NCBI GenBank assembly: GCA_964482055.1
Contig: CAYZVX010000013.1
Span: 1-45,134, forward strand
Direction: 5' to 3'
From: G020354085 sp964482055
Lineage (GTDB): Bacteria; Pseudomonadota; Gammaproteobacteria; Acidiferrobacterales; Sulfurifustaceae
Length of the DNA stretch: 45,134 nucleotides
Position numbers and translations under genes: made by a program. The notes beneath the pieces are model-generated. The model did not search any database. It worked only from the letters and a program-made list of their open reading frames with translations, and was not told the DNA's origin. Positions 33,849 to 41,989 of the stretch are shown here, piece by piece. Within the stretch, counting starts at the first letter, position 1. Each line of letters begins with the position of its first letter.

Positions 33849-33854
33849 TAACAT
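33849..33854 (+). promoter_or_regulatory. Possible -10 box (TAACAT) for gltX
   Basis: TAACAT ends eight bases before the gltX ATG (33863), followed by a GC-rich discriminator (tcgcgcgc). The implied message is leaderless or nearly so, as for truA. No Shine-Dalgarno is present between box and start. The 167-base ppiB/gltX gap shows no other signal. Confidence 0.35.
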
Positions 33855-33862
33855 TCGCGCGC

Positions 33863-35284
33863 ATGCCCCCCGCCTCCTTCAAGACCCGGTTCGCCCCGAG
33901 CCCCACCGGCCTGCTGCACCTCGGCAACATCCGCACCGCGCTGTTCAACCACCTGCTGGCGCGCCAGCGGCAGGGCGTATTCCTCCTGCGCCTGGAGGAT
34001 ACCGACGCGATGCGCGGGCACGAAAAATACGCCGAGGCGCTGCAGGACGACCTGCGCTGGCTCGGGCTGCAATGGGACGAGGGCCCGCAGGTCGGCGGCG
34101 CCCATGGCCCTTATGCGCAGGCGCAGCGCGGCGCGATCTACCAACGCTACTTCGCCGCGCTCGAACAGGAGGGCCTGGCATACCCGTGCTTTTGCACTGA
34201 GCATGAGCTGGCCGTGGCGCGCAAGACCGCCATCGCGGCCGGTCGCCCGCCACGCTACTCCGGGCGCTGCCGCGCGCTGGACCGCTGGGCGGTGCAGGAG
34301 AAGTTCGCCGCCGGAGTTCCGGCAACGCTGCGCTTTCGCGTGCCGGACGGCGAGCGCGTGGTGTTCGAGGATCGCGTGCGCGGGAGGCAGGAGTTCGCCA
34401 CCGACGATATCGGGGATTTCGTCATTCGCCGCTCCGACGGCACGCCGGCGTTTTTCTTCTGCAACGCCATCGACGACGCGCTGATGCAGGTGACGCTGGT
34501 GATGCGCGGGGAAGACCACCTCACGAACACGCCGCGCCAGATCCTGCTGCTCAAGGCGCTCGACCTGCCGGTCCCCGAGTACGCGCACATTGCGCTCGTA
34601 CTGGGTAGCGACGGCGCGCCGCTGTCGAAACGCACCGGCGCCAAGAGCATCGAGGAGTTGCGCCATGCGGGATACCTGCCGTCGGCCATCAACAACTATC
34701 TCGCGCGCCTCGGTCATACCTACGAGGAGACGCACTTTCTCGATCTGGCGGGACTTGCCGCCGCGTTTTCAATCGAACGGTTGCACCGCGCGCCCGCGCA
34801 CTTCGACGAGATGCACCTGCGTCACTGGCAGCACCAGGCGGTGCTGCACGCATCGAACGCCGAGCTCTGGGCATGGATGGGCCAGGCGGTGCACGAGCTG
34901 GTGCCGACTGAAAGCCGCGAGGCCTTCATCGACGCGGTCCGCGGTAACCTTGTCTTCCCGGCCGATGCGCTGCGCTGGGCGACGGCGATCTTCGGCGAGG
35001 CGCCAGTGCCAGCCCATGCCGCGCACGAGGTCGCGGTCGCGGCCGGCGCGGAGTTCTTCGATGCCGCGCGGCGCGCCCTCGAGAAGGACGGCGCGGACTT
35101 CAAGGCCGTGAGCGGCACGATCAGACACATGCTCAACGTCTCGGGCAAGGCGTTGTTTCAGCCGCTGCGCGCGGCGCTGACCGGCGAGCTCGACGGCCCG
35201 GAGATGGCGAAGTTGTTGCCGCTCATGGGTGTGGAGCGCGCGAGAAGGCGGCTGGCACGATATGGAACCTCGGATAGTTTCTAG
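33863..35284 (+). CDS. gltX: Glutamyl-tRNA synthetase (GltX)
   Basis: Class I aminoacyl-tRNA synthetase of 473 residues that charges tRNA-Glu, feeding both protein and tetrapyrrole synthesis. The HIGH-type motif is FAPSPTGLLHLGN and the KMSKS-type motif is LSKRTGAKSI (about residue 255). A probable zinc site is formed by CFC (about residue 110) and RYSGRC about 25 residues later. The ATG at 33863 is the family start (MPPASFKTRFAPSPTG). The last residues (SDSF) and stop lie in the first unit of heptad array C. cysS follows after the array. Confidence 0.95.
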   Translation: MPPASFKTRFAPSPTGLLHLGNIRTALFNHLLARQRQGVFLLRLEDTDAMRGHEKYAEALQDDLRWLGLQWDEGPQVGGAHGPYAQAQRGAIYQRYFAALEQEGLAYPCFCTEHELAVARKTAIAAGRPPRYSGRCRALDRWAVQEKFAAGVPATLRFRVPDGERVVFEDRVRGRQEFATDDIGDFVIRRSDGTPAFFFCNAIDDALMQVTLVMRGEDHLTNTPRQILLLKALDLPVPEYAHIALVLGSDGAPLSKRTGAKSIEELRHAGYLPSAINNYLARLGHTYEETHFLDLAGLAAAFSIERLHRAPAHFDEMHLRHWQHQAVLHASNAELWAWMGQAVHELVPTESREAFIDAVRGNLVFPADALRWATAIFGEAPVPAHAAHEVAVAAGAEFFDAARRALEKDGADFKAVSGTIRHMLNVSGKALFQPLRAALTGELDGPEMAKLLPLMGVERARRRLARYGTSDSF

Positions 35285-35357
35285 TTTCGAGTGCCGGGCC
35301 TCGAGTGCCGGCCCGAGCTTTGTCAGCCTGAAACTTGAAACCAGAAACTCGAAGCCA
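35275..35357. repeat. Heptad-repeat hairpin array C (gltX/cysS junction)
   Basis: The left arm (35275-35316) has units of the type TAGTTTC and GAGTGCC, the first two identical (tagtttc at 35275 and 35282). The right arm (35330-35357) has four units of the type GAAACYN (gaaactt 35330, gaaactc 35344), the reverse complement. The array overlaps the gltX stop at its left and reaches the cysS ATG at its right, so it also supplies whatever ribosome-binding signal cysS uses. Confidence 0.85.
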
Positions 35358-36736
35358 TGATGCACATCTACAACAGTCTCACGAGACGAAAGGAACCTTT
35401 CACGCCGATCGTGCCGGGCGAGGTGCGTATGTACGTGTGCGGCATGACCGTGTACGACTACTGCCATCTCGGGCACGCGCGCGTCATGGTGGTGTTCGAC
35501 ATGGTGGTGCGCTACCTGCGCTCGCGCGGCTACAAGGTCACTTACGTGCGTAACATCACCGACATCGACGACAAGATCATCAAGCGCGCCCAGGAGAACC
35601 GGGAGGACATCAGCGCGCTTACGGCACGCTTCATCGACGCCATGCACGAGGACGAACGCGCCCTTGGCGTGCTGCCGCCCGATCTTGAGCCGCGCGCCAC
35701 CCAGTACATGGATCAGATGCTGGCCATGATCGCGACCTTGCAGCAGAAGTCCTTCGCCTACCGCGCCGCCAACGCCGATGTCTATTATCGCGTGCGCAAG
35801 TTCGCGCCCTACGGCGCGCTGTCGGGCAAGTCGCTCGATGACCTGCGCGTCGGCGCGCGCGTGGAGGTGGGCGAGGAGAAGGAAGACCCGCTCGACTTCG
35901 TTCTGTGGAAAGCCGCCAAGCCGGGCGAGCCGTACTGGGCCTCACCCTGGGGACCGGGCCGGCCCGGCTGGCACATCGAGTGCTCGGCGATGTCGACGCA
36001 TTGTCTCGGGCCGCACTTTGACATCCACGGCGGCGGCATGGACCTCAAGTTTCCGCACCACGAAAACGAGATCGCCCAGAGCGAGGCGACGACCGGAGAG
36101 CCGTTCGTCAATACCTGGATGCACGTCGGTTTCGTGCGCGTCAACCAGGAGAAGATGTCCAAGTCGCTCGGCAACTTCTTCACCGTGCGCGAAGTGCTCA
36201 AGCAATACGATCCGGAGGTCGTGCGCTACTTCATTCTCGCCAGCCACTACCGCAGCCCGCTCGACTATTCGCTTGAGTCGCTTGAGCAGGCCAAAGCGGC
36301 GCTCACCCGGCTGTATATCGCGTTGAAGGGCATCCCGGTCGCGGCGCAGGGTAACGGCGGCGACTACCAGGCGCGTTTCTTCGCCGCCATGGATGATGAT
36401 TTCAACACCGCAGCGGCGCTGTCAGTCCTTTTCGATCTGGCGCGCGACATCAACCGCCTGCGCGAGACCGAGCCGGCCGAAGCGGCCAGGTATGGCGCGA
36501 CCTTGCGGCGTCTGGGCGGCATCCTCGGATTGCTGCAGCGCGACCCGCAGGAGTTCTTGAAGGCCGGGGAGAAAACCGGACTTTCCGAAGCCCAGATCAA
36601 TGCGCTCATCGCGCAGCGCACCGCCGCGCGCAAGGCCAAGAACTGGGCCGAGAGCGACCGCATCCGCGAGGAGCTCGCTCGCCAGGGCGTGGTGCTCGAG
36701 GACGGTCCAGCCGGAACCACCTGGCGGCGCCAGTAG
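35357..36736 (+). CDS. cysS: Cysteinyl-tRNA synthetase (CysS)
   Basis: Class I synthetase of 459 residues charging tRNA-Cys. The HIGH motif is YDYCHLGHARVMV and KMSKS is EKMSKSLGNFF (about residue 265). Zinc ligands C28 (VCGMT), C209 (IECSAM), H234 (PHHENEIAQ) and a following Glu are at usual places. The C-terminal DALR-like domain follows after residue 310. The double Met start (ATGATG) is preceded only by array-derived sequence (GAAGCC), so no classical Shine-Dalgarno is present. It lies 72 bases downstream of gltX. Confidence 0.97.
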   Translation: MMHIYNSLTRRKEPFTPIVPGEVRMYVCGMTVYDYCHLGHARVMVVFDMVVRYLRSRGYKVTYVRNITDIDDKIIKRAQENREDISALTARFIDAMHEDERALGVLPPDLEPRATQYMDQMLAMIATLQQKSFAYRAANADVYYRVRKFAPYGALSGKSLDDLRVGARVEVGEEKEDPLDFVLWKAAKPGEPYWASPWGPGRPGWHIECSAMSTHCLGPHFDIHGGGMDLKFPHHENEIAQSEATTGEPFVNTWMHVGFVRVNQEKMSKSLGNFFTVREVLKQYDPEVVRYFILASHYRSPLDYSLESLEQAKAALTRLYIALKGIPVAAQGNGGDYQARFFAAMDDDFNTAAALSVLFDLARDINRLRETEPAEAARYGATLRRLGGILGLLQRDPQEFLKAGEKTGLSEAQINALIAQRTAARKAKNWAESDRIREELARQGVVLEDGPAGTTWRRQ

Positions 36737-36737
36737 C

Positions 36738-36756
36738 AGGGCGGCCTGCGCGCCCT
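36738..36756 (+). other. Hairpin just after the cysS stop
   Basis: AGGGCG (36738-36743) pairs with CGCCCT (36751-36756) around GCCTGCG. A TTTTTT run lies at 36776-36781, about 20 bases later, too far for a standard terminator. It may still end or stabilise the cysS transcript. Confidence 0.3.
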
Positions 36757-36855
36757 ACGGTCGCGAATAATCTGCTTTTTTGCCAAGAACCCATTGACCC
36801 TGTCCTTCCTTATAAGTAAGTTTCTGCGTAAATAAACCGGAACAAGCAGTAGGGG

Positions 36856-36900
36856 GCCCGCGCGTGCCCGGTTTTGGGGCAAGGCGGGCTTTCTTTATTT
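36856..36900 (+). terminator. Terminator-like hairpin in the ilvB leader (probable attenuator)
   Basis: GCCCGC (36856-36861) pairs with GCGGGC (36884-36889). An inner stem TGCCC/GGGCA stacks above a small internal loop, and a T-rich stretch (tttctttattt) follows. It sits only 13 bases before the ilvB GTG and after an upstream TTGACC (-35-like, about 36794). Because ilvB needs to be transcribed through it, it is probably conditional. No leader peptide rich in Ile, Val or Leu codons was found. Confidence 0.6.
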
Positions 36901-36913
36901 GGCTGGGGTTGCT

Positions 36914-38647
36914 GTGGAACTGACTGGTGCAGAAATTTTCGTTCGTTGCCTGAAAGACGAGGGGGTCGAATACGTCTTCGGCTATCCCGGGGGCGCCGCC
37001 CTCCACATCTACGACGCGCTCTACAAGCAGGAGGACGTCAAGCACATTCTGGTACGCCACGAGCAGGGCGCCACCCACGCCGCCGACGGCTACGCCCGCT
37101 CGAGCGGCAAGCCCGGCGTGGTGCTCGTCACTTCCGGTCCCGGTGTGACCAACACCGTGACCGGCATCGCCACCGCCTACATGGACTCGATACCGCTCGT
37201 GGTCTTCAGCGGCCAGGTGTCGACGGCGCTCATCGGCAATGACGCGTTCCAGGAGGTCGATGCGGTCGGTATCACCCGCCCCTGCGTCAAGCACAATTTC
37301 CTGGTCAAGGACGTCAAGGACCTCGCGCTCACGGTCAGGAAGGCGTTCTACATCGCCACCACCGGCCGCCCCGGCCCGGTGCTGGTCGACATCCCGAAGG
37401 ACGTGACGGCCGCGCGCTGTGAGTACCACTACCCGGCCAAGGTCGAGCTGCGGTCCTACAACCCGGTGACCAAGGGCCATCCCGGCCAGATGAAACGCGC
37501 CGTCGACCTGCTGATTGCCGCCAAGCGCCCGATGATCTATTCGGGCGGCGGTGTGATCCTGGGCGAGGCCTCGGAGGAGCTCACCGAGTTCGTGCGCCTG
37601 CTCGGCTACCCCTGCACCAACACGCTCATGGGCCTCGGCGCGTTTCCGGCGTCCGACCCGCTGTTCGTCGGCATGCTCGGCATGCACGGCACTTACGAGG
37701 CCAACATGGGCATGCACGAGTGCGACGTGCTGCTAGCGGTCGGGGCGCGCTTCGACGACCGCGTCACCGGCGACGTCAAGAAGTTCTGCCCGCACGCCAA
37801 GATCATCCACATCGATATCGATCCGTCCTCGATCTCGAAGAACGTGCGTGTCGACGTGCCGATCGTGGGTGACGTGAAGGCCGTGCTCAAGGACATGATC
37901 AAGCTTGTCAAGGAATCGAAGCACAGGCCCGATCCGGCAGCGCTCGACGCCTGGTGGAAGCAAATCAATGCCTGGCGCAAGCTCGACTGCCTGGCCTACG
38001 ACCGCAAGAGCAAGCTCATCAAGCCGCAGTTCGTGATCGAGAAACTGCACGAGTACACGCTCGGCGACGCCTTCGTGACCTCGGACGTCGGCCAGCACCA
38101 GATGTGGGCGGCGCAGTACTACAAGTTCAACAAGCCGCGGCGCTGGATCAACTCCGGGGGCCTCGGAACCATGGGTTTCGGGCTGCCGGCGGCGATGGGG
38201 GTGCAGTTCGCGCATCCCGACGCGACCGTGGTGTGCGTGACCGGCGAGGCCTCGATCCAGATGTGCATCCAGGAGCTGTCGACCTGCAAGCAGTACGATC
38301 TGCCCATCAAGATCGTCAACCTGAACAACCGCTACATGGGCATGGTGCGCCAGTGGCAGGAGTTTTTCTACGAGTCGCGCTACTCGCACTCCTACATGGA
38401 CGCGCTGCCTGACTTCATCAAGCTCGCTGAGGCCTATGGGCACGTCGGCATCCGCGTGGATCGCACCGAGGACGTGGAAGCGGCGCTCAAGGAAGGCCTC
38501 AAGATGAAGGACCGCTTGGTGTTCATGGATTTCATCACCGACCAGTCGGAAAACGTCTACCCGATGGTCGCCGCCGGCAAGGGCCAGCACGAGATGGTGC
38601 TGTCGCCGGCGCAGGCGCGGGCGGTCGAGGAGCGAGAGCTCGCCTGA
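36914..38647 (+). CDS. ilvB: Acetolactate synthase large subunit (IlvB type)
   Basis: TPP- and FAD-dependent enzyme that condenses pyruvate to acetolactate (valine, leucine) or with ketobutyrate (isoleucine). The 577 residues are normal. The TPP-activating Glu is in LVRHEQGATHAADGYA (about residue 47). FAD and TPP regions include GARFDDRVTGD and the cofactor loop CVTGEASIQMCIQELS with NNRYMGMVRQWQ. The GTG at 36914 was chosen because family members start MELSGAEI-like; an upstream TTG at 36899 would lie in the attenuator hairpin tail. The stop overlaps the ilvH start (TGATG). A terminator-like hairpin precedes it. Confidence 0.96.
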   Translation: MELTGAEIFVRCLKDEGVEYVFGYPGGAALHIYDALYKQEDVKHILVRHEQGATHAADGYARSSGKPGVVLVTSGPGVTNTVTGIATAYMDSIPLVVFSGQVSTALIGNDAFQEVDAVGITRPCVKHNFLVKDVKDLALTVRKAFYIATTGRPGPVLVDIPKDVTAARCEYHYPAKVELRSYNPVTKGHPGQMKRAVDLLIAAKRPMIYSGGGVILGEASEELTEFVRLLGYPCTNTLMGLGAFPASDPLFVGMLGMHGTYEANMGMHECDVLLAVGARFDDRVTGDVKKFCPHAKIIHIDIDPSSISKNVRVDVPIVGDVKAVLKDMIKLVKESKHRPDPAALDAWWKQINAWRKLDCLAYDRKSKLIKPQFVIEKLHEYTLGDAFVTSDVGQHQMWAAQYYKFNKPRRWINSGGLGTMGFGLPAAMGVQFAHPDATVVCVTGEASIQMCIQELSTCKQYDLPIKIVNLNNRYMGMVRQWQEFFYESRYSHSYMDALPDFIKLAEAYGHVGIRVDRTEDVEAALKEGLKMKDRLVFMDFITDQSENVYPMVAAGKGQHEMVLSPAQARAVEERELA

Positions 38648-39138
38648 TGCGCCATATCATCTCGATCCTGCTGGAGAACGAGGCCGGCGCGCTGTCGCGC
38701 GTGGCGGGGCTGTTCTCGGCGCGCGGCTACAACATCGAATCGCTCACGGTGGCGCCGACCGAGGACCCGACGCTGTCGCGCATGACGCTCGTGACGCGCG
38801 GTTCGGACGACGTAATCGAGCAGATCACCAAGCAGCTCAACAAGCTCGTGGACGTGGTCAAGCTCGTCGACCTCACCGAAGGCACGCACATTGAGCGCGA
38901 AATGCTGCTCATCAAGGTGAAGGCCTCCGGGCATATGCGCGATGAGGTCAAGCGTCTCGTCGACATCTTCCGCGGCCGCATTATCGACGTGACCGAGCAT
39001 ACCTACACGATCGAGCTGACCGGCACCGGCGACAAGCTCGATGCCTTCATCCAGGCCGTGCGCGGTGCCGGCATCATCGAGACGGTTCGCTCGGGCGTGT
39101 CGGGCATCGCGCGCGGGGAGAAGAGCCTGCGGGCTTGA
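38647..39138 (+). CDS. ilvH: Acetolactate synthase small (regulatory) subunit
   Basis: A 163-residue regulatory subunit that activates IlvB and gives valine feedback. The N-terminal ACT domain reads MRHIISILLENEAGALSRVAGLFSARGYNIESLTVAPTED in two blocks; the second half (after residue 80) is the ALS_ss_C domain with REMLLIKVKASG and RIIDVTEHTYTIELTGTGDKLD. It shares one base with the ilvB stop. The stop (39136-39138) is followed within five bases by heptad array D, which separates it from ilvC. Confidence 0.96.
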   Translation: MRHIISILLENEAGALSRVAGLFSARGYNIESLTVAPTEDPTLSRMTLVTRGSDDVIEQITKQLNKLVDVVKLVDLTEGTHIEREMLLIKVKASGHMRDEVKRLVDIFRGRIIDVTEHTYTIELTGTGDKLDAFIQAVRGAGIIETVRSGVSGIARGEKSLRA

Positions 39139-39142
39139 ATTG

Positions 39143-39236
39143 CAGTTCCGAGTTCCGAGTTTCGGGTTTCGAGTTGCCACGAAAGCCGATGCGGGCGAGC
39201 TCGAAACTAGAGACTCGAAACGAGAAACCAGAAACT
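39143..39236. repeat. Heptad-repeat hairpin array D (ilvH/ilvC junction)
   Basis: The left arm (39143-39177) is five units of the type GAGTTYC (gagttcc 39150, gagtttc 39157). The right arm (39202-39236) is five units of the type CGAAACT (cgaaact 39202, agaaact 39230), the reverse complement. A 24-base spacer separates the arms. The array ends 12 bases before the ilvC ATG. Confidence 0.85.
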
Positions 39237-39248
39237 CAGGGGTTAAAC

Positions 39249-40265
39249 ATGAAGGTCTATTACGACAAAGACGCCGATCTTTCCGTCATCCGCGCCAAGA
39301 AGGTCGCGATCGTCGGCTACGGTTCGCAGGGTCATGCGCACGCGCTCAACCTGAAGGACAGCGGCGTTGACGTGCGCGTGGCGCTGCGCGAGGGCTCGGC
39401 TTCCGTCGGCAAGGCCAAGAGCGCCGGGCTCGTCGTGAAGAGCATTCCGGACGCCGTCAAGGAAGCCGACGTGGTGATGATCCTGGCGCCGGATGAGCAA
39501 CACAAGAAACTTTACAAAGAGAGCATCGAGCCGAATCTGAAACAAGGCGCAACCCTTGCGGTCGCGCACGGTTTCTCCATTCACTTCGGCTTTGTGCAGC
39601 CGCGCGCCGACCTCGACGTGATCATGATCGCGCCCAAGGGCCCGGGCCACCTGGTGCGCTCGACCTTTACACAGGGCGGCGGGGTGCCGTGCCTGATTGC
39701 CATCAAGCAGGATGCCTCGGGCAAGGCGAAGGCCACGGCGCTGTCCTACGCCTCGGCCATCGGCGGCGGCCGCGCCGGCATCATCGAGACCACCTTCAAG
39801 GACGAGACTGAAACTGACCTGTTCGGGGAGCAGGCGGTGCTGTGCGGCGGGGTCTCGCACCTGGTGCAGGCCGGTTTTGAGACGCTGGTCGAGGCGGGCT
39901 ACCCGCCGGAGATGGCCTATTTTGAGTGCCTGCACGAATTGAAGCTCATCGTCGATCTCATGTACGAGGGCGGCATCGCCAACATGCGCTACTCGATCTC
40001 CAACACCGCCGAGTACGGCGATTACACGCGCGGCCCGCGCATCATCAATGAGCAGACCAAGGCCGAGATGAAGAAGATCCTGAAGGAGATCCAGTCCGGC
40101 CAGTTCGCCAAGGAGTGGATGGAGGAGAACGAGACCGGCGGCAAGCGCTTCCCGGAGATGCGCGCCAAGGCGGCGCAGCACCCGATCGAGGAGGTCGGCG
40201 CGAGATTGCGCGACATGATGCCGTGGATCAAGGCGCACCGCATCGTCGATAAGAGCAAGAACTAG
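39249..40265 (+). CDS. ilvC: Ketol-acid reductoisomerase (IlvC), class I
   Basis: NADPH- and Mg-dependent enzyme of branched-chain amino acid synthesis that isomerises and reduces acetolactate. The short class I form is 338 residues. The Rossmann loop is VAIVGYGSQGHAHALNL, and the metal-binding residues lie in DLFGEQAVLCGG (Asp and Glu) and the ELKLIVDLMYEGGIANM helix. The ATG at 39249 gives MKVYYDKDAD, the family start; AGGGG lies upstream. It is bracketed on both sides by heptad arrays (D and E), which set it apart from ilvBH and psd while keeping the same direction. Confidence 0.97.
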   Translation: MKVYYDKDADLSVIRAKKVAIVGYGSQGHAHALNLKDSGVDVRVALREGSASVGKAKSAGLVVKSIPDAVKEADVVMILAPDEQHKKLYKESIEPNLKQGATLAVAHGFSIHFGFVQPRADLDVIMIAPKGPGHLVRSTFTQGGGVPCLIAIKQDASGKAKATALSYASAIGGGRAGIIETTFKDETETDLFGEQAVLCGGVSHLVQAGFETLVEAGYPPEMAYFECLHELKLIVDLMYEGGIANMRYSISNTAEYGDYTRGPRIINEQTKAEMKKILKEIQSGQFAKEWMEENETGGKRFPEMRAKAAQHPIEEVGARLRDMMPWIKAHRIVDKSKN

Positions 40266-40267
40266 GC

Positions 40268-40405
40268 AGTGACTCGTGACTGGTGATCGGTAACTCGCGA
40301 CTGGCGACCGGCCGTAGCCCCAGGCCGCGTTGCCCGTCACGATCGGTTGTGTTCTCGAATCACGCTTCACGAGTCACCCGTCACGGATCACGAGTCACCA
40401 TTCGC
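40268..40405. repeat. Heptad-repeat hairpin array E (ilvC/psd junction)
   Basis: The left arm (40268-40309) is six units of the type NGTGACT (agtgact 40268, cgtgact 40275). The right arm (40357-40405) is seven units of the type NNGTCAC (gagtcac 40371 and again 40392, ccgtcac 40378). The 47-base spacer may hold eroded units. The array starts two bases after the ilvC stop and ends four bases before the psd ATG. It is the longest array in the window. Confidence 0.85.
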
Positions 40406-40409
40406 AATC

Positions 40410-41057
40410 ATGGCTCGCGTAAACTACCCGATCCTCGCCCGCGAGGGTTGGGCGCACACGGCGATCGTCCTGATACCGGCCGTGCTGGTAACGGCCTGGG
40501 CCGGCTGGCTTTGGGCCGCGCCGTTGTGGCTCGCCACGGCGTTCGTGGTGCAGTTTTTCCGCGATCCGGCGCGCGCGATCCCGGAGCAGCCCGGGGCCGT
40601 GGTGTGCCCGGCGGACGGTCGTGTCATCAAGGTCGACGAGCTCGAGGATCCGTATCTCAAGCGCCCGGCGCGGCGCGTCAGCATCTTCATGAACGTATTC
40701 AACGTGCACTCCAACCGCATTCCGGTCGAGGGCGTGGTGAGAGGGCGCTGGTACCATCCGGGCAGCTTTCTCAATGCCGCACTGGACAAGGCGGCCCGCG
40801 ACAACGAGCGCAACGCGCTGTGGATCAGGACTGAGGCGGGGCAGGATGTGGTGGTCGTGCAGGTTGCCGGTCTCATCGCGCGACGTATACTGTGCTATGT
40901 CGAGCCCGGACAGCAGGTCGCACGCGGGGAGCGTTACGGCTTCATCCGTTTCGGATCGCGTGTCGATGTCTATCTGCCGACGAGCGCACAGGTCAAGGTG
41001 GCGCTTGGGGACAAGGTGCACGGGGCGTGCGACGTGATGGCGCAACTGAAGTCCTGA
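40410..41057 (+). CDS. psd: Phosphatidylserine decarboxylase (short, archaeal-type family)
   Basis: Makes phosphatidylethanolamine from phosphatidylserine at the inner membrane. This is the short form (215 residues, compared with about 320 in E. coli Psd). Two hydrophobic helices (residues 17-50) precede the FFRDPARAIPEQPGAVVCPADG block and SIFMNVFNVHSNRIP. The self-cleavage site is the Gly-Ser in IRFGSRVDVYLP (about residue 183), whose Ser becomes the pyruvoyl group. No Shine-Dalgarno stands apart from the heptad array. pssA, which supplies its substrate, follows 34 bases later. Confidence 0.95.
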   Translation: MARVNYPILAREGWAHTAIVLIPAVLVTAWAGWLWAAPLWLATAFVVQFFRDPARAIPEQPGAVVCPADGRVIKVDELEDPYLKRPARRVSIFMNVFNVHSNRIPVEGVVRGRWYHPGSFLNAALDKAARDNERNALWIRTEAGQDVVVVQVAGLIARRILCYVEPGQQVARGERYGFIRFGSRVDVYLPTSAQVKVALGDKVHGACDVMAQLKS

Positions 41058-41091
41058 TTGCGCGAGCGTCAACCGCTCAGGCGAGGAGCCA

Positions 41092-41856
41092 ATGAGCCAC
41101 GACAAGCCGGAGAAGATGAGGCTGCGGCGCAAGGGCATCTACATCCTGCCGAGCCTGTTCACCACGGCCAGCCTGTTCGCCGGATTCTACGCGATCGTGC
41201 AGGCCATGAACGGCGCGTTCGAGTATGCGCCGCTCGCGATTTTCATCTCCATGGTGCTCGATGCCCTCGACGGGCGCGTGGCGCGCCTGACCCACACCGA
41301 AAGCGAGTTCGGCACGCAGTACGACAGCCTCGTCGACATGGTCGCTTTTGGCGTGGCGCCGGCGCTCATCATGTACGAGTGGGCCCTGTCCGGCATGGGC
41401 AAGCTCGGCTGGCTGGCCGCCTTTATCTACGCGGCCGGCGCCGGCCTGCGCCTGGCGCGCTTCAACGTGCAGGTCGGCGTCAGCGACAAGCGCTACTTCC
41501 GCGGATTACCGAGCCCGGCGGCCGCGGCGCTGGTCATGGGGTTCATCTGGGTGCTGCACAGCTACGGGGTGCCGGGTCGCGAGATCAGCATCCTGGCCCT
41601 GGTCGTGACGGTATCCGCTGGCGTGCTGATGGTGAGCAATGTGCGTTTTCGCAGCTTCAAGGACCTCGACCTGCGCGGACGCATGCCGTTCGTGGCGGTG
41701 TTGGCCGTGCCGCTCATTTTCGTCCTGGTGTTCATCGACCCCCCGCAGGTCCTGTTCGGGGGGTTCCTCGCCTACGCCTTGTCCGGGCCGCTCGCGTATG
41801 CGTGGCGCTGGACCCACCGGCCGGGAGAAGCGGCGGCCCGCAAGCTGCCGAAGTAA
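41092..41856 (+). CDS. pssA: CDP-diacylglycerol-serine O-phosphatidyltransferase (PssA)
   Basis: Membrane enzyme of 254 residues making phosphatidylserine from CDP-diacylglycerol and serine. The CDP-alcohol phosphotransferase motif D-x2-D-G-x2-A-R-x8-G-x3-D-x3-D is complete (DALDGRVARL, then FGTQYDSLVDM, residues 63-85). About seven hydrophobic helices are visible. The N terminus is basic (SHDKPEKMRLRRKGI). GAGGAG lies just before the ATG at 41092. It pairs with psd for phosphatidylethanolamine synthesis. Confidence 0.95.
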   Translation: MSHDKPEKMRLRRKGIYILPSLFTTASLFAGFYAIVQAMNGAFEYAPLAIFISMVLDALDGRVARLTHTESEFGTQYDSLVDMVAFGVAPALIMYEWALSGMGKLGWLAAFIYAAGAGLRLARFNVQVGVSDKRYFRGLPSPAAAALVMGFIWVLHSYGVPGREISILALVVTVSAGVLMVSNVRFRSFKDLDLRGRMPFVAVLAVPLIFVLVFIDPPQVLFGGFLAYALSGPLAYAWRWTHRPGEAAARKLPK

Positions 41857-41865
41857 CGCGAGCCT

Positions 41866-41893
41866 TTGCAGCGCTGCGGATTTCGTTTAGACT
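41866..41893 (+). promoter_or_regulatory. Putative promoter of the leuA leader
   Basis: TTGCAG (41866-41871) and TAGACT (41888-41893) are spaced by 16 bases, a fair sigma-70 match. Transcription would start at about the ATG of the leader peptide (41900). It lies just after the pssA stop. Confidence 0.5.
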
Positions 41894-41899
41894 GCTTGC

Positions 41900-41989
41900 A
41901 TGCCCGCAGCAAACGCTTTCACGACTTCTCCCCGCGCCGGTCAGCTTCCGGCCAATCTGCTGCGCGCGCTCCTGCTGCTGCGCCGCTAG
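41900..41989 (+). CDS. leuL: leuA leader peptide (LeuL-type)
   Basis: A 29-residue frame starting ATG at 41900 and ending TAG at 41987-41989. It ends LLRALLLLRR, with six leucines among the last ten residues (CTG CTG, then CTC CTG CTG CTG). Placed 116 bases before leuA and after a promoter-like sequence, it is the expected arrangement of a leucine attenuation peptide: ribosomes stalling at Leu codons when leucyl-tRNA is scarce would change folding of the downstream RNA. Overlapping the -10 region so closely suggests a leaderless message. No other Leu-rich frame is nearby. Confidence 0.75.
   Translation: MPAANAFTTSPRAGQLPANLLRALLLLRR

Noticed and set aside
33696..33862. Possible RNA gene between ppiB and gltX
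   Set aside because: No stems of note or terminator were found; the gap is accounted for by divergent promoters.
36899..36913. TTG at 36899 as the ilvB start
   Set aside because: It lies in the T-rich tail of the leader hairpin, and the family start matches the GTG at 36914.
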